A stretch of DNA of 64,000 bases from Sorex araneus (lineage: Eukaryota; Chordata; Mammalia; Eulipotyphla; Soricidae). Each line of letters starts with the position of its first letter. Position 1 is the stretch's first letter. The notes below the pieces were generated by a model that saw only the letters and a program-made list of their open reading frames with translations, did no database searches and was not told the DNA's origin. Location: NCBI RefSeq assembly GCF_027595985.1, contig NC_073304.1, forward strand, positions 221,750,500 through 221,814,499, read 5' to 3'. Of this stretch, positions 11,021-21,504 are shown piece by piece. Both the position numbers and the translations under genes were made by a program.

Positions 11021-11197
11021 GGGCCGGAGCCATAGTACAGCGGATACAGCGCTTTCCTTGCACACAGCCAACCGGGTTTGATCCCTGGTGTCCCATATGG
11101 TCCCCCAAGCACTGCCAGGAGTAATTCCTGAGTGCAGAACCAGAAGTAACCCCTGAGCATCACTGGGTGTGGCCCAAAAAGAAAAAAGAAAAAAAGG
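11020..11197 (+). mobile_element. SINE family A, nested
   Basis: Target duplication AGGCAAGAGCCTT on both sides, inside the older antisense copy. Confidence 0.92.
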
Positions 11198-11274
11198 CAA
11201 GAGCCTTAACCCATAGAACTCTCTTTCTAGTATTGGTAATTGCAAGCTTTAAACAACCCACATTTCTGTATTTT

Positions 11275-11762
11275 TTTTAATTTATTTTTTATTATTGAAT
11301 CACCGTGAAACAGTTACAAAGCTTTCAGGTTTAAGTCTCAGTCATACAATGATCAAACACCCATCCCTTCACCAGTGCACATGTTCCACCATCAAGAACC
11401 CCAGTATACCCCCATCCCACCCCCTACCCTCCCTGTGTGACTGATGATTTTCACTTTACTCTCTCTTGACTTTGATGACATTCAATGTTTCAACAGAAAA
11501 CTCACTATTATTATTTGGAATTTCCTCCAAACAATCAGACATGCCGAAAAGGCATCATTTGATAATTTGTTTTCTGTTGCTGATATTAAAGGGCATATGA
11601 GGGTTGTCGCAGCCGCACAGTTTTGGATTTCTGGTATTTTAGTAATTAAGTCCAGAGAAATTTCTGCCAGCAGCCACTGGGTTACGAAATTGGTTCATGT
11701 GCCTCTAGGATCATGGCTGTTCAGGAGCGGAGGAGCCATTCGTTGGCAGCTGCTCGGGGTCT
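11275..11762 (-). mobile_element. Non-autonomous LINE-like retroelement, 488 bp copy
   Basis: In sense (minus strand) it ends with a G-rich region, CTTAAACCTGAAAGCTTTG, TTTCACGGTGATTCAATAAT and an A-tail. An 18-base target duplication (CCCACATTTCTGTATTTT) lies at 11257-11274 and 11763-11780. The middle matches the longer element at 22570-23638 around ATGATGCC, CTGATTG and AATAATAGTGAGTT, so both belong to one family. The CpG-rich 5' units of the longer copy are absent: 5'-truncated or a different subfamily. No ORF of note. Confidence 0.85.
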
Positions 11763-11799
11763 CCCACATTTCTGTATTTTATGTTTCCTTTGTCTTCTT

Positions 11800-11975
11800 T
11801 TCTTTTCAGGATGGGGGAGGGTGTCACAATCAGCAATACTCTGAAGTCACTCCTGATAGGGCTGGAGGCCACTCCTGGCCATGCTCTGAGGACCATACCG
11901 TGTTGAAGAAGGAACTCAGAGTTCCTGCATGCAGAGCGTTGGGCTCTGGCCCTTTGGGCCACATTCCCAGCTCAT
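11800..11975 (-). mobile_element. SINE family A, old
   Basis: GTCACTCCTGATAGGGCTGG and head-side remnants. Confidence 0.5.
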
Positions 11976-12012
11976 TTTCCCATTTGCTCACCCTAAGAAA
12001 ACTGGGAGAGCG

Positions 12013-12200
12013 GGGCTGAAGCGATAGCACAGCGGGTTCGGCGTTTGCCTTGCACGAGGCCGACCCGGGTTCGAATCCCAGCATCCCATATGGTCCCCTG
12101 AGCACCGCCAGGAGTAATTCCTGAGTGTAGAACCAGGAGTAACCCCTGTGCATTACCCCGGGTGTGACCCAAAAAAAGCAAAAAAAAAAAAAAAAAAGAA
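12013..12200 (+). mobile_element. SINE family A, young
   Basis: Long A-tail; duplication AAGAAAACTGGGAGAG on both sides. Confidence 0.95.
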
Positions 12201-12269
12201 AAGAAAACTGGGAGAGGACATAGTTACAGGTCTAATATGAAAGTTGGGTTGTCTTGCAAATTATTGGGC

Positions 12270-12345
12270 TTGATTTTGTTTGGGGATCACACCAGCAGTA
12301 ATCAGAGGTTACACCCAGCTCAGTGCTCAGGCCTCACTCCCAGAG
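12270..12345 (-). mobile_element. SINE family A, fragment
   Basis: Tail third only. Confidence 0.5.
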
Positions 12346-12411
12346 ATACTTGACTGATTTGTACGGTTTTAATTCCAGTTTGTTATAGCTTTGTTTATTA
12401 TACCTTTGAGA

Positions 12412-12665
12412 TGGGGCTGGAGCCCTAGTACAGTGGGTAGGGCATTTGCGTTGCACGAGGCTGACCCGGGTTCGATTCCTCTACCCCTTTCGGGAGTTGC
12501 AAGCTACCAAGAGTATCCTGCCCACGCAGCAGAGCCTGGCAAGCTACCCTTGGCGTATTCGATGTGCCAAAAACAGTAACAACAAGTCTTGCAATGGAGA
12601 TGTTACTGGTGCCCACTCAAGCAAATGGATGAGCGGGGATGACAGTGATACAGTGACAGTGATAG
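12412..12665 (+). mobile_element. SINE family B, reference description
   Basis: Same tRNA-like head as family A through GGTTCGATTCC, then an unrelated body: CCTTTCGGGAGTTGCAAGCT, GCAGAGCCTGGCAAGCTACC, CAAAAACAGTAACAACAAGT, CAATGGAGATGTTACTGGTG, ending in a GATGACAGTGATACAGTGAC-type repeat rather than poly(A). About 250 bp. The shared head and different tail point to a chimeric SINE served by another LINE partner, or to a template switch. Confidence 0.88.
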
Positions 12666-13424
12666 CTTGGAGATACATATTCTATTGCAAATGTTTTAAA
12701 GCCTGCTCAGGTTCTGAGCTAGCCCCCGAATTGGCAGAGTTCTCCAGTCCTGACCTTGCCGAGGGCACCAACAAAACTGAAACATGGGGGGGGTGACACT
12801 TCACTTAGTCAGTTCCTGCTTTGGGAGGCTGTGGGCTAAGGGAAGCTTCCTGAGTTGCCAACCTAGACTTGTTTCAAAGTTTTTACCTCCGATCTGAGTC
12901 CCACCATTTATCTGTCTTGGTAATCTGGTTCTTTCTCTGTCTGTCTCTCTCTCTGAAAGACTTTTAGAGCAGTTTTGGGGGAGCAGTTTTGGAGTTATAG
13001 TAAAATTGAACAGGAGGGACGGACTTCCCATACACTCCTAGTCCTCAAACCTGCTCCGAATCCCTCAAATATCAGCATATGTCCCTTAGAGGTGCCCTAG
13101 TCACAGTCAATGAGCTGGCACTGACTCATCATATTCTATTAAAGTCCATGGTTTCTATGAGGGTCCCTTCTTGGTGTTGTACATGCTATAAATAACATGG
13201 CTTTACTGTCATACAGAAGAGTTCCAGAGCATGAAAATGCTTCTTTGCTCTCCTATCCCTCCCTGCCTCCCTCCATCATTCCTGATAATCACTTATCACC
13301 ATACTTTGGGCTTGCCATGGGTTTGAAGTCCTGGAGTGCGCCAACTTTCAGGTTGGTTTCCTTCATTTAGTAATATGCATCTCACATCCCTTCAGGCTTC
13401 TTTATGGCTTGACAACTCATTTCT

Positions 13425-13607
13425 TTCTTTTTTTTTTTTTTTGCATTTTGGGTCACACCTGGCAATGCACAGGGGTCACTCCTGTCTCTGAACTCAGGAA
13501 TTACCCCTGGCAGTGCTCAGGGGACCATATGGGATGCTGGGGATCGAACCCGGGTCAGCAGCGTGCAAGGCAAATGCCCTACCCGCTGTGCTATCGCTCC
13601 AGCCCCC
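13425..13607 (-). mobile_element. SINE family A nested in the L1 fragment
   Basis: Duplication TTGACAACTCATTTCTT on both sides. Confidence 0.95.
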
Positions 13608-13784
13608 TTGACAACTCATTTCTTACCAGTGCTGGATATAGCATAGTTTATTCATGCATTCACCTACCGTAGGACTTCTTGGTTGTTTCCGTGTTATGGC
13701 AGGTAGGGATAAAGCTGTGATAACCCCCCGCCATTTTGTGTGTAGTGTGGTTTTTTACTCATTTTGTAAAAGGAGCACGGTTGC

Positions 13785-13965
13785 CTGGGCCACAGTGTTA
13801 GTACAGCAGGAACAGCGCTTACATTGCACACAACCAACCCAGATTCAATTCCCCGAGCTCCATATGGTTCCTTGAGCTGGCCTGGAATTCCTGAGCTCAG
13901 AGCCAGGAGTAAACCCTGAGCACCAACAGGTGTGCCCCAAAACAAAACATAAAGGAAAAGAAAAG
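13785..13965 (+). mobile_element. SINE family A nested in the L1 fragment
   Basis: Complete but diverged head GGGCCACAGTGTTAGTACAG. Confidence 0.8.
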
Positions 13966-14353
13966 AAGAAGGTACAAGGTTGCTGGGTTGTAGGGTAAAT
14001 ATGTTTAGTTTTGCCAAACTGTCTTCCAAGTGGCCGTACCCTTTTGTGTTCCCATCAGCAATTCCTGTTGCTTCACCTCTTTGCCAGTATTGGCATCAGC
14101 ATTTTAAAGTTTGGCTCTCCTATTAGATGTATTATGGCATCTCATTATTTAGTGCTCTTTTTTTTTTTTTTTAACAGAACAAGCCTTTTGGTTTTATTCT
14201 TCAAAACAGCGTCATTAGTTTATTTTGCTTTCTGGCTCTGTGCTTTTGCCTTCAACACTTTCACCACAATTCTCTGCTCCTCAGTAAGGAAAGCGCGCTT
14301 GATCCTGTCTCGGCACACTTGGCACACGTGGATCCGCCATAGACCCGGCTGAC

Positions 14354-14540
14354 ATGCTTCTTTTTTTTTTTTTTTGCTTTTGGGGTCACACCCGGAGATG
14401 CACAGGGCTTACTCATGGCTCTGCACTCAGGAATCACCCCTGGCGGTGCTCAGGGGACCATATGGGATGCTGGGAATCGAACCCGGGTCGACCGTGTGCA
14501 AGGCAAACACCCTACCTGCTGTGCTATTGCTCCAGCCCCT
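14354..14540 (-). mobile_element. SINE family A inside the RPL34 retrocopy
   Basis: Duplication CTGACATGCTTCTTT on both sides. Confidence 0.95.
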
Positions 14541-14720
14541 GACATGCTTCTTTGTTTTAGACAGTCGTTTCAGAACTCTAGGCCGCATGGCCTGGACTCC
14601 TCGAAGCCGGCCAGGGCACGCACCACACGAGGACTTTGGCGCCTTCCCAACCTTTTTGGTATACAGGCAAACGATTCTATTTCCAGGGGTTCAAGACAGC
14701 CGGGTTTTGTTGGAGGCGAT

Positions 14721-14780
14721 GTTGTAGGAGAGGGTGTTGTAGGAGAGGGTGTTGTAGGAGAGGGTGTTGTAGGGGAGCCG
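14721..14780 (-). repeat. 15-bp tandem repeat in the RPL34 retrocopy
   Basis: GTTGTAGGAGAGGGT occurs three times exactly, plus one diverged unit. In frame it repeats LSYNT, where L34 has it once. Confidence 0.9.
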
Positions 14781-14864
14781 ACGGCGGTATGTCAAGCGCT
14801 GCACCATTCTGAAGGCCTCGACGACACCGTCCCGGAAAAGGAAGGCTAGTGCTCTTTTTTTTTG

Positions 14865-15140
14865 CTGTTTATTATTACATATTCCTGATTTCTTAAACAG
14901 TCTTGTGGTGGGTGTGGGCTGGAATGATGTATATAGGAAACAATCTTAATGGCATTGTAAATCATGCTACCTCCAAAAATGGGGGGAAATACATGCTTGT
15001 GGCTTCTAGTTGCTCTTCTTACTGCTCCAGCTTTTTAATAAGTGGTTCTCAAAGTATGGTCCCCAGACCAACAGGATGAACCTAACAGCTTATTTGAAAT
15101 GCAAGTTTGGAGAACTTGTCAAACCTATTTAATGAAAAAC
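14865..15140. other. Unique or ancient DNA
   Basis: No gene seen; may be the remainder of the L1 fragment at its left end. Confidence 0.3.
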
Positions 15141-15144
15141 TTTA

Positions 15145-15291
15145 GCGGCCAGAGCAATAGTACAGAGGGTCAGTATTTGCCTTGCAGGTGCCCAACCTGG
15201 GTTGATACGCGGCATCCTATATCCCATATCCCAGGAGTGATTCCTGAGTGAAGAGCTGTGAGTAACCCCTGAGCACCACCAGGTGTGGCCC

Positions 15292-15332
<41 letters not shown>
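15145..15332 (+). mobile_element. SINE family A with GA-rich tail
   Basis: Complete body; the A-tail has become an (AGAG)n microsatellite. Confidence 0.85.
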
Positions 15333-15355
15333 TTTATAGGTGGGACCCTACAATC

Positions 15356-15575
15356 TGTCACTGTCATCCCGTTGCTCATCGATTTGCTCGAGTGGGCACC
15401 AGTAACATCTCCATTGTGAGATTTGTTGTTACTGATTTTGGCATGCTGAATATTCCACGGGGAGCTTGCCAGGCTCTGCCGTGTGGACAGGATACAGTCG
15501 GTAGCTTGCTGGGCTCTCCAAGAGGGGCGGAAGAATCGAAGGTGGAGCCCTACCTGCTGCGCTATTGCTCCAGTC
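15356..15575 (-). mobile_element. SINE family B
   Basis: CTGTCACTGTCATCCCGTTG to head CTATTGCTCCAG; duplication CTACAATCT on both sides. Confidence 0.88.
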
Positions 15576-15764
15576 CTACAATCTATACTTGAATAATCTC
15601 CTAGGTGATTCTAATATAAACTAAACTTTGAAGACACAGTTCTATACTTGAGCTCTCCTGACTGAAAGCCTTCAGCCACGTGTAGTTATTTAAATGTGAT
15701 AGAATGAACAAAGATAACTCTACATGTAAAATACAATTCATATTTTTTATATATTTTACAGTGT

Positions 15765-15960
15765 CAGGGATAGAGCATGGGACCTCAACATGCAAGACAA
15801 GTGCTCGAACTCCATCCCTGACCTTATCTTGGATTTTAAAGTTTAGTATGAAAAAAGAGAAAGTAAAATATTTTATTGGGAGCCAGGGATGGAGCTCAAG
15901 GGTAGGGCACATGCTTTCAGTACATGAGACTCTGGGTTCGATCCCTGGCACACCCACATA
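15765..15960. mobile_element. Two old tRNA-like SINE remnants
   Basis: An antisense remnant at 15765-15835 and a sense one at 15885-15960 with GGGTTCGATCCCTGGCAC; not the family A body. Confidence 0.5.
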
Positions 15961-16235
15961 CAGAAATTACAGAAATATAATTGGTCAGCTTTATATCAAC
16001 AGCATGGAAATGATAACATTTTGAATATATCAGGGTAAATAAAAATATTATTAAAATTAATTTTAACTGCTTCTTTTTCATTTTAATATGAGGTTCCAGA
16101 AATGTTGACATATGTGACTCTTATTATATTTTTATTGGACAGCATTATTTTAGACAAAATTGGCAAATTATGGCCTATCAGTCTAATCCGACTGATTGCC
16201 TATTTTAATATGGCCCATGTTAAGAAGGATTTGAG

Positions 16236-16390
16236 GGGCTGGAGCAATAGTACAGCGGGTAGGGCGTTTGCCTTGCACTCGGCTGACCCGCATTCAATTC
16301 CCAGCATCCCATATGGTCCCCTGAGCACTGCCAGGGGTGATTTCTGAGCGCAGAGCCAGGAGTAACCCCTATGCATCGCCAGGTGTGATG
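16236..16390 (+). mobile_element. SINE family A
   Basis: Complete to GCCAGGTGTGATG, where the next copy inserted. Confidence 0.88.
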
Positions 16391-16406
16391 AAGGGTTTGA
16401 AATCCT

Positions 16407-16590
16407 TTTTTTTTTTTTTTTTTTGCTTTTTGAGTTACACCCGGCGATGTACGGAGGTTACTCCTGGCTCATGCACTCAGGAATTACTCCCAGCCATACT
16501 TGGGGGACCATATGGGATGCTGGGAATCGAACTTGGGTTGGCCGCTTGCAAGGCAAACGCCCTACCCGCTGTGCTATCGCTCCAGCCCCC
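16407..16590 (-). mobile_element. SINE family A
   Basis: Duplication TGAAATCTTTT (one-base difference) on both sides; inverted pair with the previous copy. Confidence 0.9.
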
Positions 16591-16950
16591 TGAAATCTTT
16601 TAAATGGTAAAAAATAAATTTTACAGAAGATTGATTCTCCTGATCCACAAAGTTGATATGAAACTCAAGATTCATTTTCCATGAAGTGTTATCGGCACAC
16701 TCATCGCTTCTTGCTCAGCCTGTGGATGCTCCAGATTGCAACAGCAGGAGGAGCAGCGGGACAAGAACCACAGGACCTGCAAAGCCTCAAACACTGAGTC
16801 AAACACAGAGGCACCAGCCGCCCTGCTTCAAGGGCATCATTTCTCTTTTCCACTTGAGGGGACTCTTGCCTCTCATATTTCCTAAGCGAAACCGCTTGAC
16901 TTCACCAAATCAACCATTTCCTATCTGGTTCTTGACAGAGAAAGTTTGCC
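16590..16950. other. Unique DNA
   Basis: No exon or repeat recognised. Confidence 0.3.
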
Positions 16951-16954
16951 AGAG

Positions 16955-17160
16955 GACGGGAGAGATGATCCCGGGGTTGAGACACATGCCTTGTGTGTGA
17001 CTGACCCCGGTTCCATCTCCAGCACTGAATGGTTCTATCCCCGCATTGTTCAATGCAACCCTAGAGGCCCCAAGCACTGTAGGTGTGGCCCTGCAGGTCC
17101 CTGAGCCCTGCCAGAGTGGCCCTGGGTATCCTGGTCACCACAGGGCCCAGTAACACTGGA
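16955..17160 (+). mobile_element. SINE family A, very old
   Basis: GGGAGAGATGATCCCGGGGTTGA and later GCACTG...GTGTGGCCC blocks. Confidence 0.45.
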
Positions 17161-17464
17161 CCCTCAGTCCCTATCATTGACTGACCTTGACCCTGAGTCT
17201 CAGGGAGGGGCCAGGGCCTAAACACTCCTTTCGAAATCCTCCCCTGGCCCCCTCCTCCCCCAAAGAAAGTTTGCTCACTGCTGTTTCAGACTCTCTTCCA
17301 CGTATTTCCTGGGGATGGATCTTGCTTTGAACCTGCCCCCTTCTTTGCTCCTAGCCTTGGTTTAACTTTTAGGCCTAAGGCCTTGACACACAACAGCCAA
17401 GAGCTCAGTGGTATTTTAGGGCTGTGAGATTTGATCTCTGTATTATTTACACACAGAAATGTTT

Positions 17465-17625
17465 AGGGGCCAGAGGGATACTATAGCAGGTAGGACAGTT
17501 GTCTTGCACATGGCCGACCTGAGTTCAATCCCCAGCTCCCTTCCTTTTGGTCCCCCCACCCTCCAGAAGTGATCCCTGAACCCAGATCCAGATATGACTC
17601 CCCCACCTCCAAAATAAAAAAGAAA
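17465..17625 (+). mobile_element. SINE family A
   Basis: Complete, diverged. Confidence 0.8.
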
Positions 17626-17639
17626 AGAAATGCTCTTAC

Positions 17640-18470
17640 TGCTCAGAACTGCGCAAGGAATTTATGTACATAGCAAAGAAGAGGAGAAGAGGAGATAGAG
17701 AGAAAGATGCAGGGGCTTTTTGGAAGAGGCTCCCTTTTTAGGGAGCCCAGGATTCCCGCCCCCATGATTCTTGGCCAAGCAGGTTGGTCGTTCAAATGAG
17801 CTAGAAGATGGGGTGCTGCCCATGGCCTGGGGTGAAAGGGATTTTCCTAGGCCACCCAGCAGTGCTCAGCAATGAGTACTTACCCCTCTACACTCTCTGG
17901 TCCCTCCATTGGCTTTATATCTTCAAAGGTGGGGTCTTAGCTCCCAAAGGGTTAAAGGACCCAGGACTGATATTGCATCAAACTGAGGAATGATTGGGGG
18001 CTTTGATTTGGGGCTGGCCCATTTTATTGTGGCCTGGTATTCACGACTCAGCAATGCCTCTTGAGTTAAACTCTCCTGCGTGCGGCTTATGCTGCTGACG
18101 CTCGGCCAGTTTAGTTGGCTCCTGCTACGCCTTATCCTGCCAGCTATATTGTGGAAATTTCTGTGATGTGTTTTTCCATTCCAGCGAAGCAGATGTGTAG
18201 ATCCCTTCATGAGCCTGCCGGTCCTTCTTCTCTATCACCCTCACGAAGATGCAACTGAAGACTTGTTGGCTCAGCGAATCTTCATGGTCTCATTGTAAAG
18301 GAGGGGAAACATGACTGTGGCTCACAGGATGTTAATCGATAACAGTTTGGGGGACAGCATTGCTCCTTTTGGCGTTTCCTCCTTAACTAGTTGTTTCCAT
18401 CTACAATAATAACATCATTCCTCATAAATTGGCACAAGTCTTCAAGCTCATATCTCTCTCTTTCACGCAC
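17640..18470. other. Unique DNA of unknown content
   Basis: Over 800 bp without SINEs. Minus-strand reading shows broken peptide-like stretches and an AATAAA-like signal near 18025, but I recognise no parent gene. Confidence 0.35.
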
Positions 18471-18532
18471 ACATATACACACACACAGAGACGCGCGCAC
18501 ACACACACACACACATACACACACACACAGAG
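18470..18532. repeat. (CA)n microsatellite
   Basis: CACACA runs with GCGCG interruption. Confidence 0.9.
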
Positions 18533-18582
18533 GATTCTTTTGCCTTTATTCCACTGTTTATACTTAGGATTAGTTACCTTTC

Positions 18583-18748
18583 TGGAGCTGAGAGATAATA
18601 TGGTGGGTAGGGGGCTTGCTTTGCATGCTAACCTGGGTTCGATCCCTGGCACCCCATATGACTCCTTAAGCCCCATCAGGAGTAGTCCCTGCATGCAGAA
18701 CCAGGAGTAAGCCCCAAGGACCTCTGGATATGCCCCTTCCCCCCAAAA
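18583..18748 (+). mobile_element. SINE family A
   Basis: Near-identical duplication GGATTAGTTACCTTTCT / GGATTATTTACCTTTCT. Confidence 0.88.
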
Positions 18749-18749
18749 T

Positions 18750-19115
18750 AGGATTATTTACCTTTCTAATCTGAGCTAGGTTGTAAGCAAACTATCCAAA
18801 AGTTATGTGGACAGTGAGTAGCTATGATTCTAAAGACTTGCAAAGTGAGGTGCTGCTCCTCATTTCAGCCCATTTCATAACAAAGTTAGGGAGGCTCTGC
18901 ACCTAGATTCATCTGAGAACTCTTTAGACCTCGGTCTGGAGATGGAAAGAGGCAGAAACGCTTTCCCACAGGTGGACCTTAAACAAACTTGTCTTTTCCT
19001 GTTTAGCTCATCTTAAATATTGGGAAATGAGAGGTAAATCTATTGAATGGGGGTGTCTTTTGGAAGAGAAATGGAAGGATGAAGTGACCTAATGTTTTAT
19101 TCTAGCTCTTAGCAA
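18750..19115. other. Unique DNA
   Basis: No feature recognised. Confidence 0.3.
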
Positions 19116-19124
19116 TTTATTTTT

Positions 19125-19284
19125 CTGTTTAGGTCACACCCAGCAATGCACAGTGGTTACTCCTGGCTGTACACTCAGGAATTACTCCTGGCGGTGCTCA
19201 GGGGACCATATGAGATGCTGGGAATAGGACCCGTGTTGGCCACAGCAAGGCAAATGCCCTATTTGCTGTGCTATTACTCCAGTC
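19125..19284 (-). mobile_element. SINE family A
   Basis: Complete. Confidence 0.85.
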
Positions 19285-19311
19285 CTCTACCTCTTAGCAC
19301 TTTATTTATTT

Positions 19312-19480
19312 TATTTTTTTGCTTTTCAGGTCACACCCGGAGATGCACAGGGGTTACTCCTGGCTCTGCACTCAGGAATTTCCCCTGGTGGTGTTCAGGG
19401 GACCATATGGGATTCTGGGATTCAAACCCCGGTTGGCTTCATGCAAGGCAAATGCCCTCCCGCTGTGCTATCGCTCCAAT
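19312..19480 (-). mobile_element. SINE family A
   Basis: Second of two tandem antisense copies. Confidence 0.88.
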
Positions 19481-19519
19481 CATAGTACTTTATCTTTAAA
19501 ATAAGGTCCCTAAGTAGGG

Positions 19520-19860
19520 TGTGGGTGGGGGAATAGTACAGTGTGTATAGGACATTCGCCTTCACACGGCCAACTCAGGTTTGATATCTGGCAACCCACA
19601 TGGTCTCCTGAACCCCGCCAGAAGTGATCCCTGTGTGTTGAGCCAGGGGATGCCCTGAGCACCACTGAGTGTGGCCCCAAAACCAAAATAAATAAAATAT
19701 CTTAGGGCCAGAGAGGTACAAAAGGTTAGTGCTTATCTTGCATGCAGTCCACCTGGGTTTCAACGTATCATCCCCAAATTCCTCCAATAGTGATCCCTGC
19801 AAAAAGGAGTAAGCCCTGAGCACTGCCAGGAGTGACCTTAAATCAAATAAATTAAGATAA
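19520..19860 (+). mobile_element. Two old SINE family A copies
   Basis: About 19525-19692 and 19705-19855, same orientation. Confidence 0.7.
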
Positions 19861-19872
19861 AATAGTATTTTA

Positions 19873-20045
19873 TGGGGCTGGAGCGATAGCACAGCAGGTA
19901 GGGCGTTTGCCTTGCATGGGGCCGACCCGGGTTCAATTCCCAACATCCCATACGGTCCCCTGAGCACTGCCAGGAGTAAGTCCTTAGTGCAAAGCCAGGA
20001 GTAATCCCTGTGCATTGCCAGGTGTGACCCAAAAAGAAAAAAAAT
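19873..20045 (+). mobile_element. SINE family A
   Basis: Near consensus; imperfect duplication around ATTATTTTAT. Confidence 0.92.
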
Positions 20046-20049
20046 TATT

Positions 20050-20150
20050 TTATCAACCTGTGAGGTTGGCGGGGTCAGTGGCAGAGATCTGACCGGCATG
20101 TATGAAGCTTTGGGTTTAGTGACTGGCACAGGGAAACAAGAAAGAGGGGA
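20050..20150 (+). mobile_element. Old tRNA-like remnant
   Basis: GGTCAGTGGCAGAGATCTGAC block and a later GGGTTTAGTGACTGGCAC block. Confidence 0.35.
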
Positions 20151-20183
20151 GGCCTAAATAGTCACACTTTAAAATTCAACATT

Positions 20184-20362
20184 GGGGGGCTGGAGCGATA
20201 GCACAGCGGGTAGGGCGTTTGCCTTGCACGCGGCCGACCCAGGTTCGATCCCCAGCATCCCATATGGTCCCCTGAGCATTGCCAGGAGTAATTCCTGAGT
20301 GCAGAGCCAGGAGTAACCCCTGTGCATCGCCAGGTGTGACCCAAAAAGCAAAAAAAAAAACC
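20184..20362 (+). mobile_element. SINE family A, almost consensus
   Basis: One of the least diverged copies; duplication AAAATTCAACATT on both sides. Confidence 0.96.
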
Positions 20363-20387
20363 AAAACATAAAATTCAACATTATTTT

Positions 20388-20570
20388 AGGGACCAGAGAG
20401 ATAGTCAACGGGGAGAGCATTTGCCTTGCATTTGGCCAACCTGGGCTCTATCCCCCGGCATCCCATATGGTCCCCCAACAACGCCAGGAGTGATTCCTGA
20501 GTGCAGAGTCAGGAGTAACCCTTAAGCATCATCGGGTGTGGCCCCAAATCAAAACCAAAAATTAATTAAA
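20388..20570 (+). mobile_element. SINE family A
   Basis: Complete, diverged; ATAAAATTCAAC recurs on both sides. Confidence 0.85.
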
Positions 20571-20574
20571 ATAA

Positions 20575-21035
20575 AATTCAACTCTCAGCTGCTGTTTCCA
20601 CATCTCCATCTGTAACCTGGAGGCAATAATCTTGATTTTTGTCATTCAAGATTGAGTATAAAATTAATGAACTGCCAGAAACCAAAACTTGCTGGATTCT
20701 TTAGAAGACAGATTGAGTCACTGAACTCTCATTTAATTAGAATAAGCAAGAAATGGAATATTCTGATTTATCCCATATGTTGGTTAAATGGAAGCTGTTA
20801 TATACCATATAGGCATGAACAAATGTTTATGTAATGAGAATGGAAGAAAAGACAGTCGAATTATAACCATAACATAACTTTTTTTTTTCAGTCAAACTTA
20901 TATGTCTAGAATTCTCAACATTCATTGTTCGGCACTGGAGAATATTGGATCAAGTTAAGGATAAATAATTAATATTGCTTCTGGAAAGCTTCTTGAGGGT
21001 TTTATAGTTATTTCTTTCTCAAAGAATTAGAATGT
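20575..21035. other. AT-rich unique DNA
   Basis: No feature recognised. Confidence 0.3.
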
Positions 21036-21036
21036 A

Positions 21037-21285
21037 GGGGCTGGAGTGATAGCATAGCAGGTAGGGTGTTTGCCTTGCATGTGGCCGACCTGGATTCGAT
21101 TCCCAGCATCCCATATGGTCCCCTGAGCACCACCAGGAGTAATTCCTGAGTGCAAAGTCAGGAGTAACCCCTGTGTATTGCCGGGTGTGACCCAAAAAAG
21201 AAAGAAGTCTGAGGGGCCGGAGAGATAGTACAGTGTATAAGGCCTGTCTTACATACGTGTTCAAGTGTGACCCAAAAAGCGGAAA
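21037..21285 (+). mobile_element. Two SINE family A copies, the second internally deleted
   Basis: 21037-21203 complete; 21213-21288 keeps the head and the last 25 bp. GAATGTAG flanks the pair. Confidence 0.82.
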
Positions 21286-21504
21286 AAAAAATTTGAATGT
21301 AGAAAAATTCAAGTTATCAGAATCATAAAACGACTTAATTTGGGATCAAGAGGATCCTTGTGATCACTCGCCTCGGACCAGTAACGTACAGATGAGGAAC
21401 GTGGAGGAGGAGACTGGACTCAGGGCTGGTGACCAAGGATGCTCAGGAGCCCGCAGGGACCGTCTCCTGGAGAAAGACTGTTTATAAGGTCATGGTCAAT
21501 GTTT

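Larger units (their letters stand above)
12960..14155 (-). mobile_element. Ancient L1 fragment, antisense, with nested insertions
   Basis: GGGTCCCTTCTTGGTGTTGT (near 13160), ATTCATGCATTCACCTACC with GGACTTCTTGGTTGTTTCC (near 13650), and TTTGCCAAACTGTCTTCCAA with CCCATCAGCAATTCCTGTTG (near 14010) follow the order of the mammalian L1M antisense 3' pattern from memory. Two SINEs and the RPL34 retrocopy interrupt it, giving a relative age order: L1, then retrocopy, then SINEs. Confidence 0.75.
14157..14850 (-). pseudogene. RPL34 (pseudogene): RPL34 processed pseudogene, split by a SINE
   Basis: On the minus strand an ATG at 14807-14805 opens the ribosomal protein L34 frame (MVQRLTYRR start), with [32 protein letters not shown] and LSKTKKHVS, then a SINE (14354-14540), then [12 protein letters not shown]. 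The 3' end has AATAAA and a poly(T) on the plus strand (14157-14174). TAGTGCTCTTTTTTT repeats on both sides as target duplication. Introns are absent, so it is a retrocopy. It is dead: CGA to TGA stop at 14693-14691, a one-base deletion after CAKC, and the SINE. A 15-bp unit is expanded near the N-terminus (separate entry). The parent is a 117-residue protein of the large ribosomal subunit. Confidence 0.93.

Noticed and set aside
14157-14850. RPL34 as a functional gene
   Set aside because: Premature stop, one-base deletion, SINE insertion, poly(A) and target duplication show a dead retrocopy.
16250-16310. tRNA-like sequences with box A and box B at many positions
   Set aside because: They are heads of SINE copies, not tRNA genes: no acceptor-stem pairing and the SINE body follows.
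17923-18210. Minus-strand frame of 95 codons in unique DNA
   Set aside because: No recognisable protein, no promoter or splice signals; kept only as unexplained DNA.
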